A DNA stretch of 64,000 nt from Paenibacillus peoriae (GTDB lineage Bacteria > Bacillota > Bacilli > Paenibacillales > Paenibacillaceae), in the NCBI RefSeq assembly GCF_022531965.1, contig NZ_CP092831.1, forward strand, positions 1,702,001-1,766,000, written 5' to 3'. Shown piece by piece: positions 28,101-37,479 of this stretch. The translations under genes and the position numbers were made by a program. The notes below the pieces were generated by a model. That model was not told the DNA's origin and ran no database searches. It saw only the letters and a program-made list of their open reading frames with translations. Positions within the stretch are counted from its first letter, which is position 1, and every line of letters starts with the position of its first letter.

Positions 28101-28152
28101 TTCACAACTTTGTCACATCATAAATGAAATTGAAAACATTTTTATACAAGTC

Positions 28153-28181
28153 TTGAACGCATTTATGAATACTGCTATCAT
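28153..28181 (+). promoter_or_regulatory. Sigma-A promoter for serC
   Basis: TTGAAC and TATCAT with a 17-bp spacer, about 40 bp before the TTG start. Confidence 0.65.
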
Positions 28182-28221
28182 AGCGATAATATCCACACCA
28201 GAGTAGAGAAGGGATGGGAAT

Positions 28222-29313
28222 TTGTTGAGTAAGAGAGCCTACAATTTTAATGCAGGACCAGCGGCATTGCCGCTCAAAGTACTGGAACGTGTACAAGCTG
28301 AATTCGTAGATTTCCAGGGAACAGGGATGTCGATCATGGAAATGTCACACCGTGGAGCTGTGTATGAATCTGTTCATAATGAGGCGCAGGAACGTCTGTT
28401 ATCTCTGCTGGGCAATCCACAGGGCTACAAGGTGTTATTCCTACAAGGGGGCGCAAGTACGCAGTTTGCAATGCTACCTTTAAATTTCTTGCGCGAAGGA
28501 CAGACTGGGAGCTATGTAATGACAGGTAGCTGGTCGGACAAGGCATATAAAGAAGCCAAGCTACTGGGCAAGGCTCATATTGCTGCATCCTCCGCTGATG
28601 AGAAGTACATGCGTCTTCCGAATGTGGATTCCTTGGACTTGCCTGAGAATACTGCTTATGTGCATATGACGTCCAACGAAACGATTGAAGGTACACAATT
28701 TAAGCAATTTCCGGATACGGGTTCCGTACCATTGATTGTGGACATGTCCAGTGATATTTTTTGCAAGCCTTTTGATGTTACTCAATTTGGATTGATTTAT
28801 GCTGGCGCACAAAAAAATCTGGGACCTTCTGGTGTGACGGTCGTGATTGCCCGTGAAGAGTTGCTGACTTCCTCACCGGACAATATTCCTACCATGTTGC
28901 GTTATAGCACATATGAAAAAAATAACTCTCTCTACAATACCCCCCCATCTTTTGCCATATACATGGTGAATGAAGTGCTGAAATGGATTCAGGAAGAAGG
29001 CGGTTTGGAAGGTATTGAGCGTGTGAACCAGCAGAAGGCTGCTTTGCTATACGACCGTATTGACAGTAGCGAAGGCTTCTATCGTGGTTGTGTGGACAGC
29101 GCTGATCGCTCTATTATGAATGTAACCTTCCGCCTTGCGAATGGGGATCTGGAAAAACAATTTATTAAGGAATCCGAACAGGCCGGGTTCATCGGACTGA
29201 AGGGACATCGCAGCGTAGGAGGGCTTCGCGCCTCGATCTACAATGCTGTTCCATTGGAGAACTGTCAAGCATTAGCCGAGTTTATGGACGGATTCAAGCA
29301 ACGTAACAGTTGA
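28222..29313 (+). CDS. serC: Phosphoserine aminotransferase
   Basis: PLP enzyme of serine biosynthesis, converting 3-phosphohydroxypyruvate to phosphoserine; 363 residues. Landmarks are YNFNAGPAALP at the N-terminus, the GGAST motif, and the PLP lysine in AGAQKNLGPSG. Translation begins at TTG 28222 or the adjacent TTG 28225; AAGGGATGGG is the likely ribosome-binding site. It stands between its own promoter and a terminator. Confidence 0.95.
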   Translation: MLSKRAYNFNAGPAALPLKVLERVQAEFVDFQGTGMSIMEMSHRGAVYESVHNEAQERLLSLLGNPQGYKVLFLQGGASTQFAMLPLNFLREGQTGSYVMTGSWSDKAYKEAKLLGKAHIAASSADEKYMRLPNVDSLDLPENTAYVHMTSNETIEGTQFKQFPDTGSVPLIVDMSSDIFCKPFDVTQFGLIYAGAQKNLGPSGVTVVIAREELLTSSPDNIPTMLRYSTYEKNNSLYNTPPSFAIYMVNEVLKWIQEEGGLEGIERVNQQKAALLYDRIDSSEGFYRGCVDSADRSIMNVTFRLANGDLEKQFIKESEQAGFIGLKGHRSVGGLRASIYNAVPLENCQALAEFMDGFKQRNS

Positions 29314-29368
29314 TTACGTCGACATATATTTCGATACACGATATTTGAAATCGAAAAAGTAAATGTAG

Positions 29369-29403
29369 AGCCTTCCCTGAATGTGTATAGGGGAAGGCTT
29401 TTA
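29369..29403 (+). terminator. Terminator after serC
   Basis: AGCCTTCCCT pairs with AGGGGAAGGCT, followed by TTTAG. Confidence 0.8.
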
Positions 29404-29552
29404 GTGGTGTGGGTTGAAATTTTTGTCGTTTGATGTTCATATCTGTCTGATTTTGTTAAAATAGAAGAATGTGTATGTTTTCAATGTATACACTTTGGTT
29501 AAACTGTAGGTTATTTGTCTGATGAATTTAATGATGAAGGGAACGAAACGAG

Positions 29553-30017
29553 ATGCCATTACATATTGTGCTTGTCGAGCCGGAAATCCCGGCCAACACA
29601 GGTAATATTGCCAGAACGTGTGCTGCAACCGGAACTCATCTGCATTTGGTGAAGCCACTCGGCTTCCGTACCGACGATGCCACGTTAAAACGCGCCGGAC
29701 TTGATTATTGGTACGCTGTCCACATTGAATATCACGAGTCTTTTGCTGAAGTGCAGGAGAAATATCAGGAAGGTCGCTTTTTTTATGCGACGACCAAAGC
29801 AAATCAGCGGTATAGTGATATTGCATTTCAGGATGGAGATTTTTTGGTATTTGGTAAGGAAACGAAAGGCTTGCCTCCTGAATTGTTAGCTGCTAATCCA
29901 GATACATGTATCAAGATGCCTATGTCTGATAAAGTAAGATCTCTAAACTTGTCGAATTCCGCTGCAATTATCGTATATGAAGCGCTGAGACAAATGGATT
30001 TTCTGGATTTATCATAA
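29553..30017 (+). CDS. trmL: tRNA (cytidine(34)-2'-O)-methyltransferase
   Basis: SPOUT-class methyltransferase of 154 residues that 2'-O-methylates the wobble base of certain leucine tRNAs. Motifs: EPEIPANTGNIARTCA near the N-terminus, LVFGKETKGLP, and the knot-forming MPMSDKVRSLNLSNSAAI. Length and motifs match TrmL (CspR). Probable single-gene unit. Confidence 0.95.
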   Translation: MPLHIVLVEPEIPANTGNIARTCAATGTHLHLVKPLGFRTDDATLKRAGLDYWYAVHIEYHESFAEVQEKYQEGRFFYATTKANQRYSDIAFQDGDFLVFGKETKGLPPELLAANPDTCIKMPMSDKVRSLNLSNSAAIIVYEALRQMDFLDLS

Positions 30018-30392
30018 AGAGCATCAGGTGAACAAGTATAAATGCGAATAAAGAACCAGGACCTTAGTTGCTAATAAAAGTTTCACTTTTATTGCTCAAA
30101 AGTATATGACAGTGGAGCTTAAATCAAGCTTGTATGGTCAAAAATTTGCGAAATTTCTCAACTAGGGCTAATAATAATTGGCTTTCCGGTCGATAAAAAT
30201 ATTATAGACATTCTGTACCATACTTTGATATGGTTCATGATTTTATGAAAAAATGTAATAAAATTTCCTGTGATCAGCAGGATTCGACAAAAAGACAGCG
30301 AATACTACATAAAGAATAGTGTCTTTGTACCTAGTTTTTCGCATGGTAAGAAATTGTAAGTTATTACTCAATAGGAGAGGTGTACGATCACG
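30018..30392. other. Intergenic region between trmL and the AbrB-like gene
   Basis: No gene seen. It contains a perfect 9-bp AT-rich hairpin (AATAAAAGT/ACTTTTATT, 30073-30093), possibly a weak terminator, and the upstream control region of the AbrB-like gene. Confidence 0.6.
30283..30289. promoter_or_regulatory. Spo0A box upstream of AbrB-like gene
   Basis: TTCGACA matches the Spo0A binding core (TTCGNCA), about 104 bp before the start codon. Spo0A repression of abrB is known in Bacillus; here it is inferred. Confidence 0.5.
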
Positions 30393-30641
30393 ATGAAACC
30401 TGCCGGTGTGGTACGTAAAGTTGATCAGCTGGGGAGAATAGTTTTGCCTAAGTCACTGCGTAAAAGATATCAAATGAATGAGGGAGATCCTGTCGAAATT
30501 TTGGTTCAGGGTGACCACATTATTTTGGAGCGTTACCGTCCAAAATGTGTATTCTGCGGGTCAGTAGAACAAGTGAACGATTTCAAAGACCGTTATATTT
30601 GTGCTCAATGCCTGACAGAAATGACACAGTATTCCTCCTAA
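30393..30641 (+). CDS. abrB: AbrB/SpoVT-type regulator with CxxC pairs
   Basis: DNA-binding protein of 82 residues. Residues 1-50 are a clear AbrB swapped-hairpin domain (GVVRKVDQLGRIVLPKSLRK). The C-terminus lacks the usual AbrB dimerisation segment and instead has two CxxC pairs (CVFC and CAQC, about residues 53-77), suggesting a small zinc-ribbon. In Bacillus, AbrB represses stationary-phase genes. The symbol is given by resemblance only; it may be an AbrB paralogue. Own terminator downstream. Confidence 0.82.
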   Translation: MKPAGVVRKVDQLGRIVLPKSLRKRYQMNEGDPVEILVQGDHIILERYRPKCVFCGSVEQVNDFKDRYICAQCLTEMTQYSS

Positions 30642-30649
30642 ATGAGGCA

Positions 30650-30684
30650 AAAGCATCACGACATTCGTTCGTGATGCTTTTTTT
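30650..30684 (+). terminator. Terminator after AbrB-like gene
   Basis: AAGCATCACGA pairs with TCGTGATGCTT, followed by a T run. Confidence 0.9.
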
Positions 30685-30739
30685 CGGATAGAGACGTACG
30701 TCGGCAAGCATATTTAATTTGGTAGCAGACTACACATAA

Positions 30740-31807
30740 CTATTTATAGAACAAAAAATGAGTAGGGACTGGACGCAAATTACCATCTGACGGTTTGTTT
30801 ACGACTCGACCGTTAAGTATAAGCGACGAGGAACCGCCTCCGTCCAAATTATAGGCATCTTGAACACCTAGATTGTACATTTTTCCTTGCAGTTCTTCGA
30901 GCGTCGCGCCCGAACCCCCGCTTTCATTGTAGCCGTCTACGACAATAATGAGCAACTGATCATCTTTATAGTTGCCAATGACCGTACGTGGGGCCCGCTT
31001 GGGGGAGACTTTCCATTTGTCAGGAATAGGCATTTTTTGTCCCCTTTGCAGCAGGACGGGAACGAAGGTAGCCCCAAAGGTAGGCTTTAAGCTGTCAAGT
31101 GCACCTTGACTGTAAAATTTGCCACCGATAAGCTTGCCATCGTTACTCAATCCGACGAAGGATAAATCCTTAAAACTGGACTGAAAGCCAGTAAGGTAGT
31201 GGCCATTCAAGACAGTAGTGCTTAATGGATAGCGTTTGCCGTCTCCATCCGCAAAGCCGCCTGCATTGATGCCTGCAATAGCTCCGTGTCTCAAGACTGC
31301 ACGCATGGTGGTTTCGGAGCCACCCAATTTGTCACTTCCCAAAGACATTTTCATAGCAGTAGGATCTTTAAGTTTGACCTTCATAGCGTAGCCATGATAA
31401 ATTCCCGGGTTTACCTTAAACAATTCAATGGTAATCCGGTTGCTATCTACCCGCTCATAGGGAACTCCCAGTTTGGCGGTGATGCGTCGATCATAGATGA
31501 CCGCGGGCCGCTTGGACTGCGTAGAGGCAGTCACGACAAGCTGATTCATCGTTTGGGTCGTTTGCTTGTAGAGCTCAGAAGTCCGGCGAATTGTAGATAA
31601 GGTGTACGTTGCCGTTTGCTTGGCTTCATCAAGCTGCTTGCCTACTGATTGCGTTTGTAGAGTGACTTCAGCTTTTTGCAGACTTGAAGAAGTAGACCCA
31701 GGAAAGCTCAATGAGGGATGCACTAACAAAATACACCCTAACAAACCGATAAAAGGAGCAAGGGCCAACATAAAGAACCGATTCACTTGTTTTGCGTCTA
31801 CATTCAT
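30740..31807 (-). CDS. Membrane-anchored phosphodiester glycosidase (NAGPA/DUF2233) protein
   Basis: Protein of 355 residues with one N-terminal membrane segment (about 11-30), a helical stalk (about 42-95) and a NAGPA-type domain. Landmarks of that domain are GAIAGINAGGFADGDG, RAPRTVIG, LLIIVVDGYNESGGSGATLEEL and the C-terminal NLDGGGSSSLI. Related domains cleave N-acetylglucosamine phosphodiesters or are linked to exopolysaccharide. The substrate is unknown. Its ATG overlaps the stop of the upstream coiled-coil gene. Confidence 0.82.
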   Translation of the reverse strand: MNVDAKQVNRFFMLALAPFIGLLGCILLVHPSLSFPGSTSSSLQKAEVTLQTQSVGKQLDEAKQTATYTLSTIRRTSELYKQTTQTMNQLVVTASTQSKRPAVIYDRRITAKLGVPYERVDSNRITIELFKVNPGIYHGYAMKVKLKDPTAMKMSLGSDKLGGSETTMRAVLRHGAIAGINAGGFADGDGKRYPLSTTVLNGHYLTGFQSSFKDLSFVGLSNDGKLIGGKFYSQGALDSLKPTFGATFVPVLLQRGQKMPIPDKWKVSPKRAPRTVIGNYKDDQLLIIVVDGYNESGGSGATLEELQGKMYNLGVQDAYNLDGGGSSSLILNGRVVNKPSDGNLRPVPTHFLFYK

Positions 31808-32211
31808 TTTAGCAAGTCCATTTTTTTCTGAAGTGTATTGAGCTGCTGCTTGACTTCGTTTAATTGGGTGTACAGTTTATTACTGTTATCGGTCTTATTG
31901 TTTGCATTATCCTTCGTGAAGGTCAGTAGTTCATTGAAGGACTGGACTTTGCCTTGCAATCCGCTAACTTCCTTGGAAAGAGCAGTCAGTTGCTTTTCAT
32001 AGTCAGATTTGAGTGCTTGAATCTGTTGGTCTGTATGGGTTTGCATCTCGTTTAGCATTTGCTGCTTCAAGTGATTGCTATACAGATAGGTTGCGAGAGC
32101 ACCTAGTATAATAAGAATGAACCAAAATAGCAGAAAAGCCTTTATGGGTAACCCCTTTCTTGAATTGCTCCGCCGAGCTTCGGCAGAAGGACGTTCAGGT
32201 GAAGCTTGCAT
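31804..32211 (-). CDS. Single-pass membrane coiled-coil protein
   Basis: Protein of 135 residues: a basic cytoplasmic tail (1-24), one membrane helix (about 25-45) and an extracytoplasmic coiled coil with regular leucine/hydrophobic heptads to the end (QLTALSKEVSGLQGKVQ, LNEVKQQLNTLQKKM). I do not recognise a family. It is translationally coupled by ATGA to the NAGPA-domain gene, so the two products probably act together at the outer face of the membrane. Confidence 0.7.
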   Translation of the reverse strand: MQASPERPSAEARRSNSRKGLPIKAFLLFWFILIILGALATYLYSNHLKQQMLNEMQTHTDQQIQALKSDYEKQLTALSKEVSGLQGKVQSFNELLTFTKDNANNKTDNSNKLYTQLNEVKQQLNTLQKKMDLLK

Positions 32212-32284
32212 ACGATTTTCAACTCCCGTGTAAAGTCAAATTTCCAGTCTTTATTTGCAGTTCCAATTCTATCATGGGCCTATT

Positions 32285-32304
32285 TATTTCGCAAAAGCGA
32301 AATA
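32285..32304. promoter_or_regulatory. Inverted repeat in divergent intergenic region
   Basis: TATTTCGC-4 bases-GCGAAATA is a perfect palindrome between the divergent coiled-coil and LuxR-type regulator genes. Candidate operator; no regulator assigned. Confidence 0.3.
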
Positions 32305-32486
32305 GTCGTATAAAAATATTGGAAAAAGAGATTGCATCGGAAGGAAGTCCTAGGATACAATTTCCTTAAACGTTTTTCGCTTCCTATACGTTCACATTCG
32401 CGCAATTTCTACATATGCAATCACCAATTTTAGGATTATTTTCGCTATTAACTATGTATTTTTTTGTAAAATCAGGAGGTTTAGAT

Positions 32487-33143
32487 ATGAGAAAAGTATG
32501 GCAGGTGGTCATCATAGATATCCATCCTACAAGTATGCTGGGAACAAAGCTTATTTTGGAAGACCAGCAGGATTTGCTTGTCAGAGGGATGTCTTCCTCC
32601 GGAACGGAAGGCTTGGAGCTGGCTTGCTCCATTCGACCAGAAATCGTTTTAATGGACTACAGGTTGCCTGAGGGAACGGCGGAACCATTTTTGACACAAA
32701 TGCGGGCCTTGTCTCCGGACAGCCATATTGTTATTATGACGGATGAGGATAATATTACTTTGTTTCAGCAGCTAATTTCGCTCGGAGCAAATGGAATGTT
32801 ATCCAAACAGGCATCACCGAGCCAGTTAATCCATCTGATCAACGGTTTACGCGAAGGATTTGCTTCCTTGCCGATGGATTGGATTCGGTATGGAAACTGG
32901 CCCTTTATGCCGTTAATGGCATCCGAGCCTTTTGACGAATTGACACAAACCGAAGTGTTTATTATGGAACGTATTGTACAAGGAATTACATATGACAAAA
33001 TTGCTATCGAGATCGAAGTTAGCCGGCGCTCCATTGATAATTATCTACGTAAAATTTATGCAAAATTAGGCGTGTCCAGCCGGGCGCAGGCGATTGAACG
33101 TTATGCCTTATATGCGCGTCAGAGGAAGCAGCTATATGCCTGA
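32487..33143 (+). CDS. LuxR-type response regulator
   Basis: Protein of 218 residues: an N-terminal receiver-like domain with IIDIHP in place of the usual double acidic motif, a possible phospho-acceptor in IVLMDYRLPEG, and a C-terminal LuxR helix-turn-helix (LTQTEVFIMERIVQGITYDKIA ... SIDNYLRKIYAKLGVSSRAQAI). The thin acidic pocket leaves phosphorylation in doubt. No kinase lies beside it. Start is ATG 32487 after AGGAGG. The next gene, an aminotransferase, begins 50 bp downstream. Confidence 0.82.
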   Translation: MRKVWQVVIIDIHPTSMLGTKLILEDQQDLLVRGMSSSGTEGLELACSIRPEIVLMDYRLPEGTAEPFLTQMRALSPDSHIVIMTDEDNITLFQQLISLGANGMLSKQASPSQLIHLINGLREGFASLPMDWIRYGNWPFMPLMASEPFDELTQTEVFIMERIVQGITYDKIAIEIEVSRRSIDNYLRKIYAKLGVSSRAQAIERYALYARQRKQLYA

Positions 33144-33193
33144 TGCGTCAGCCCGGAGATCATGACCTATTTTTCAGGAGAAGGAGGATGTTC

Positions 33194-34447
33194 ATGCAAT
33201 ATTCCTTTGCTTCACGAACGGCTGCGATGTTGGCTTCTCCAGTGCGTCATATCCGGGAAAATGCGAGAAGACACTCCTTTATATCTCTGGCTGAAGAATT
33301 GCCTGCACAAGAGCTGTTTCCGGTGAAGTTGCTGGAAGAAGCGGCCCATGATGTGTTTGGCTCCGGCCCTGATGCCCTCCAGTATGGTGAACCGGAGGGC
33401 TATTTTCCTTTGCGAGCATGGCTTGCGGGTGAGTGGGAACAGCGTAAAGGAGTAAGAGTACCACCAGGTCAAATCCTTCTCACGACAGGTAGTCAGCAGG
33501 CCATTGACCTGATCATAAGGCTGATGGTGGATGAGCGTGATCCGGTATTGGTCGAAAATCCTACATCTCCTGGATGTTTACAAGTACTATCTATGCAGGG
33601 TGCACAGATCGTTCCTGTAGAATCAGATGGGGAAGGTGTCATTCCTGATAAGCTTGAAGCTTTAATGATCCGTTATCGACCCAAGCTTTTTTTTGCCACG
33701 CCAACGTTTACGAACCCCACGGGCTCCTTGTGGAGCGCGGCAAGGCGGCAGGAAATTTTGGACCTGTGTAGGCATCATGAGGTACTGGTAGTTGAGGACG
33801 ATTCTTATGGTGAATTGCATTTGAAGCAAAAAAATGAGTCCCATGACAAGAGTCCGCATGGTCAGAGTCGAAAATTCGCAGAGACTTACCCCTCACTATT
33901 TGCGCTGGATCATGCGGGTCAGGGCGGTCAAGTGCTCTATATCGGTTCGTTCAATAAAACCGTTGCTCCTGCGCTGAGAACGGGTTGGGCTGCTGGTCCT
34001 GCGCCGCTGATTGAAGGAATGTACGCCTTGAAGCAGTTGGCTGATATGCAATCCAGTACGATGAACCAACGGCTGCTATTCCAATTGTTGACCAGCTCGC
34101 GTTTTCAATGGCACGAGCACTTAGCGATGCTGAACAAGGAATATTCGACTCGACTTCAATTAATCTTGGAGTTGCTCAAGCGTCCGTTTTGGAAAGACGT
34201 GACGTATCATATTCCGTCCGGTGGCATGTATGTATGGGTGCAGTTGCCCGATGGGCTGGACAGCGCATTGCTGCTAAAGGCGGCGTTACCCAAAGGCGTA
34301 GCCTTTATGCCAGGTGCGCTATGTGCGGTTGGTAGTGAAGGCGCGTCCCATATTCGCCTCAATTTTAGCCATCCGGGCCGTGAGCAATTGCTTATGGGCA
34401 TGAATCTGATCGGTGAGACGATTAGTGAATTTACTGCACGGAGCTAG
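33194..34447 (+). CDS. PLP-dependent aminotransferase (MocR/LysN-type domain)
   Basis: Protein of 417 residues like the aminotransferase half of MocR regulators and the 2-aminoadipate aminotransferase group, but without an N-terminal GntR helix-turn-helix. Landmarks: LQYGEPEGYFPLR, TTGSQQAIDLI, TPTFTNPTG, VVEDDSYGEL and the PLP lysine in SFNKTVAPALRTGW. The substrate is unknown. AAGGAGG six bases before ATG 33194 decides the start against upstream ATGs. Probably co-transcribed with the LuxR-type regulator. Confidence 0.85.
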   Translation: MQYSFASRTAAMLASPVRHIRENARRHSFISLAEELPAQELFPVKLLEEAAHDVFGSGPDALQYGEPEGYFPLRAWLAGEWEQRKGVRVPPGQILLTTGSQQAIDLIIRLMVDERDPVLVENPTSPGCLQVLSMQGAQIVPVESDGEGVIPDKLEALMIRYRPKLFFATPTFTNPTGSLWSAARRQEILDLCRHHEVLVVEDDSYGELHLKQKNESHDKSPHGQSRKFAETYPSLFALDHAGQGGQVLYIGSFNKTVAPALRTGWAAGPAPLIEGMYALKQLADMQSSTMNQRLLFQLLTSSRFQWHEHLAMLNKEYSTRLQLILELLKRPFWKDVTYHIPSGGMYVWVQLPDGLDSALLLKAALPKGVAFMPGALCAVGSEGASHIRLNFSHPGREQLLMGMNLIGETISEFTARS

Positions 34448-34466
34448 CAAAAACCATCGCCCCATG

Positions 34467-35300
34467 TCAGTCATCCTCCGTTTCCGCAGCAACGGTGGAG
34501 TAAGTGATTGGCGCTTCCGCAATCTGGCGCTGTCCACTATCCTCGTCAAGCTCTGCGTCCATTCCAGCGGCCGTTTTAATGCCATGTTCTTGCAGTACTG
34601 CCGCATACTCATTTAGGGCAGCTTCGCCAAACGGAGTCAGTCGATAGCGGCCGCGGGATACGCGCTCAAACCAGCCGTAGTAGTTATGCTGAAGCACGGC
34701 AGCAGCTGTGCTGACGGCTGCTATGCGAGCGAGCTGCGCCGGAGCGGCTTCCCCCAAGCTCTGCAAGGCTGCCGCTACGCGCAGCGCTTTTTCCCGATAG
34801 GCAGTGACCAGCTTGCGTCGGGTGCTGCCGCCAGTATTGTGGTCACCGCTGCGTGCGTGAAATTCCCGCAGTAGCTTTTCCTTGCGCGAGCCCGGGCGTA
34901 CCGCTGCTGCATTGCGGGCATTGTCGCTAGGTAGCGCAGGGTTACACAGTACCTCAACGAGCGGCGGCTTCGTTTTGAAATGGGTGACGGTAAGCAAGCC
35001 AAGTCCTAACTGGCGGCACAGTCCCACCAGTTCGTTCCAGCGCTGATTCACGGCCCCTTTTTTGGCACGATTCCGTTCTACAGCCACATATACATTGCTG
35101 CTTAGTTTCAAACGCTGCATGCCTTGCAGCACAAGCGCCAGGTTAAACGTCTTTTTGATCTCTACAATCAGTGGTGTCTGTTGCCCTGGCTTGATACCCA
35201 CCAAATCGCAGTTGCGCACCTCTCCTTTGACTTCATATCCCAAGCTCTCAAAAAAGGCTTTCACCGGAGCGTACAGCTCCGTCTCATGCCGAACCGCCAT
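34467..35300 (-). CDS. DUF2161 protein with PD-(D/E)XK nuclease-like fold
   Basis: Protein of 277 residues. The N-terminal part shows a nuclease-fold pattern: GYEVKGEVRNCDLVGI followed by PLIVEIKK, which supplies the D...ExK core. The C-terminal half has a winged-helix look (AAVLQHNYYGWFERVSRGRYRLTPFGEAALNEY). The gene is visibly more GC-rich than its neighbours (many GCC/GCG/CGC codons), which may indicate separate ancestry. Function is not established. Confidence 0.75.
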   Translation of the reverse strand: MAVRHETELYAPVKAFFESLGYEVKGEVRNCDLVGIKPGQQTPLIVEIKKTFNLALVLQGMQRLKLSSNVYVAVERNRAKKGAVNQRWNELVGLCRQLGLGLLTVTHFKTKPPLVEVLCNPALPSDNARNAAAVRPGSRKEKLLREFHARSGDHNTGGSTRRKLVTAYREKALRVAAALQSLGEAAPAQLARIAAVSTAAAVLQHNYYGWFERVSRGRYRLTPFGEAALNEYAAVLQEHGIKTAAGMDAELDEDSGQRQIAEAPITYSTVAAETEDD

Positions 35301-35583
35301 GACTTCTCCCGCTCCTTTATCCCATTATTCCGAGCTTATATTGTACCATAATGCGTCAGGTCCGCGTCGTTGTTGTATATTTTAGCACAGTGTATCCCTT
35401 GGTTTTTTCGATAAAGCAGAGAGACCTGTCATAAAAAATAGGTCAATTCTGAAATCAATCTGCATAGGTATGTATTACACTTTTTTTTAGGGGATTGCAT
35501 CATATCCTGAAAGGCGTGACGAGTGTAGCCATAATCATCCGGAGTGGAGGATAGTCATTACGCAGTCATGGGAGGAACCGAGC

Positions 35584-37479
35584 ATGAATATTTTTGAACG
35601 CGTTGCGGAGTACCGGGCGGAAAACAACCGTCTGGCCTGGAGCGGCACTTTTAGAGAGTATATTGAGATACTCAAGAAAGACCCGACGCCGGCGATGACA
35701 GCTCATGCACGGGTTTACAAGATGATTGAATCTTTTGGTGTAGAAGAGGTTGGGGGACATAAGCGATATAAATTTTTTGAGCAGGAGATCTTCGGACTGG
35801 ATCGAGCGCTGGAAAAGTTGGTGGAGGAATATTTCCATTCCTCAGCCAGGCGACTCGATGTGCGCAAGCGTATCCTTCTTTTGATGGGACCCGTCAGTGG
35901 GGGGAAATCGACACTGGTCACGTTGCTAAAGCGTGGCCTGGAGAAATTTTCGAGAACGGATCAGGGAGCCGTATACGCGATTGAAGGCTGCCCGATGCAT
36001 GAGGACCCGCTTCATCTGATTCCCCATGAGCTGCGTCCCGATTTTGAAAAGGAGCTGGGTGTACGGATTGAAGGTAATCTCTGCCCATCCTGCCAGATGA
36101 GATTGCGCACAGAATTTGATGGCGATATTGAAAAGGTCCGCGTGGAGCGGGTGTTTATATCGGAAGAAAACCGGATTGGTATTGGTACGTTCAGCCCTTC
36201 TGATCCGAAGTCACAGGATATTGCTGATTTGACGGGCAGCATCGACTTTTCCACGATTACGGAGTATGGTTCGGAATCCGACCCGCGTGCGTATCGGTTT
36301 GACGGAGAGTTGAACAAAGCAAATCGTGGACTGATGGAGTTTCAGGAAATGCTGAAATGCGATGAGAAGTTTTTGTGGAATTTGCTTTCTCTGACCCAAG
36401 AGGGGAATTTCAAGGCCGGGCGGTTTGCGCTCATCAGTGCAGATGAGATGATCGTGGCTCACACCAATGAATCCGAGTATAAAAGTTTCATTGCAAACAA
36501 AAAGAACGAGGCGTTGCAATCAAGGATGATTGTAATGCCGATTCCTTATAACCTGAAGGTGTCTGAAGAAGAAAAGATTTACGCCAAGCTCATTAAACAA
36601 AGTGATATGAGACATATCCACATTGCACCTCATGCGCTGCGTACGGCTGCCATTTTCTCCGTGCTTACCCGCTTGAAGGAGACGAAGAAACAAGGGATGG
36701 ATCTGGTCAAAAAGATGCGCATGTATGACGGTGAAGAGGTCGAAGGATACAAGGAAGCCGATCTGAAAGAAATGCAAAGTGAGTTTCTGGAGGAAGGTAT
36801 GTCCGGGGTAGACCCGCGGTACGTCATTAATCGTATTTCTAGTGCATTGATTAAGCAAAATGTGGAATCCATCAATGCCCTGGACATTTTACGAGCAATT
36901 AAGGATGGTCTGGATCAACATGCCTCCATCACAAAGGAAGAACGGGAGCGCTATCTGAATTTCATTTCCGTGGCTCGTAAGGAATATGACGAATTGGCGA
37001 AAAAAGAAGTGCAGAAGGCCTTTGTGTACTCTTTCGAGGAATCAGCCAAGACGCTGTTTGACAACTATTTGGATAACATCGAAGCTTTTTGCAATTGGGC
37101 GAAAATTCGCGATCCGCTCACAGATGAGGAACTCGACCCGGATGAGCGGCTCATGCGCTCTATTGAGGAGCAAATCGGGGTATCGGAAAATGCGAAAAAA
37201 GCGTTCCGTGAAGAAATATTAATCCGTATTTCCGCGTATTCTCGCAAGGGACGGAAGTTTGAGTATCATCATCATGATCGGCTGCGAGAAGCCATTGAGA
37301 AGAAGCTGTTCGCCGATTTGAAGGATATTGTGAAGATTACGACTTCAACCAAAACGCCTGACGCTAATCAGCTCAAACGGATGAATGAGGTGATTAAGCG
37401 ACTGATTGAGGAGCATGGCTACACAGGAGCCAGCGCCAACGATCTGTTAAGGTATGTAGGTAGCCTCCTGAATCGGTAA
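35584..37479 (+). CDS. prkA: PrkA AAA+ ATPase / serine protein kinase
   Basis: Protein of 631 residues, the full PrkA length. It has an AAA+ core with Walker A GPVSGGKSTLV (about residue 103), a short CPSCQMR cysteine pair, and the C-terminal PrkA kinase-like region. In Bacillus, PrkA is linked to sporulation and often occurs with YhbH and SpoVR, whose genes lie here some 11 kb away on the opposite strand. An AGGAACC site lies just before the ATG. Confidence 0.95.
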   Translation: MNIFERVAEYRAENNRLAWSGTFREYIEILKKDPTPAMTAHARVYKMIESFGVEEVGGHKRYKFFEQEIFGLDRALEKLVEEYFHSSARRLDVRKRILLLMGPVSGGKSTLVTLLKRGLEKFSRTDQGAVYAIEGCPMHEDPLHLIPHELRPDFEKELGVRIEGNLCPSCQMRLRTEFDGDIEKVRVERVFISEENRIGIGTFSPSDPKSQDIADLTGSIDFSTITEYGSESDPRAYRFDGELNKANRGLMEFQEMLKCDEKFLWNLLSLTQEGNFKAGRFALISADEMIVAHTNESEYKSFIANKKNEALQSRMIVMPIPYNLKVSEEEKIYAKLIKQSDMRHIHIAPHALRTAAIFSVLTRLKETKKQGMDLVKKMRMYDGEEVEGYKEADLKEMQSEFLEEGMSGVDPRYVINRISSALIKQNVESINALDILRAIKDGLDQHASITKEERERYLNFISVARKEYDELAKKEVQKAFVYSFEESAKTLFDNYLDNIEAFCNWAKIRDPLTDEELDPDERLMRSIEEQIGVSENAKKAFREEILIRISAYSRKGRKFEYHHHDRLREAIEKKLFADLKDIVKITTSTKTPDANQLKRMNEVIKRLIEEHGYTGASANDLLRYVGSLLNR

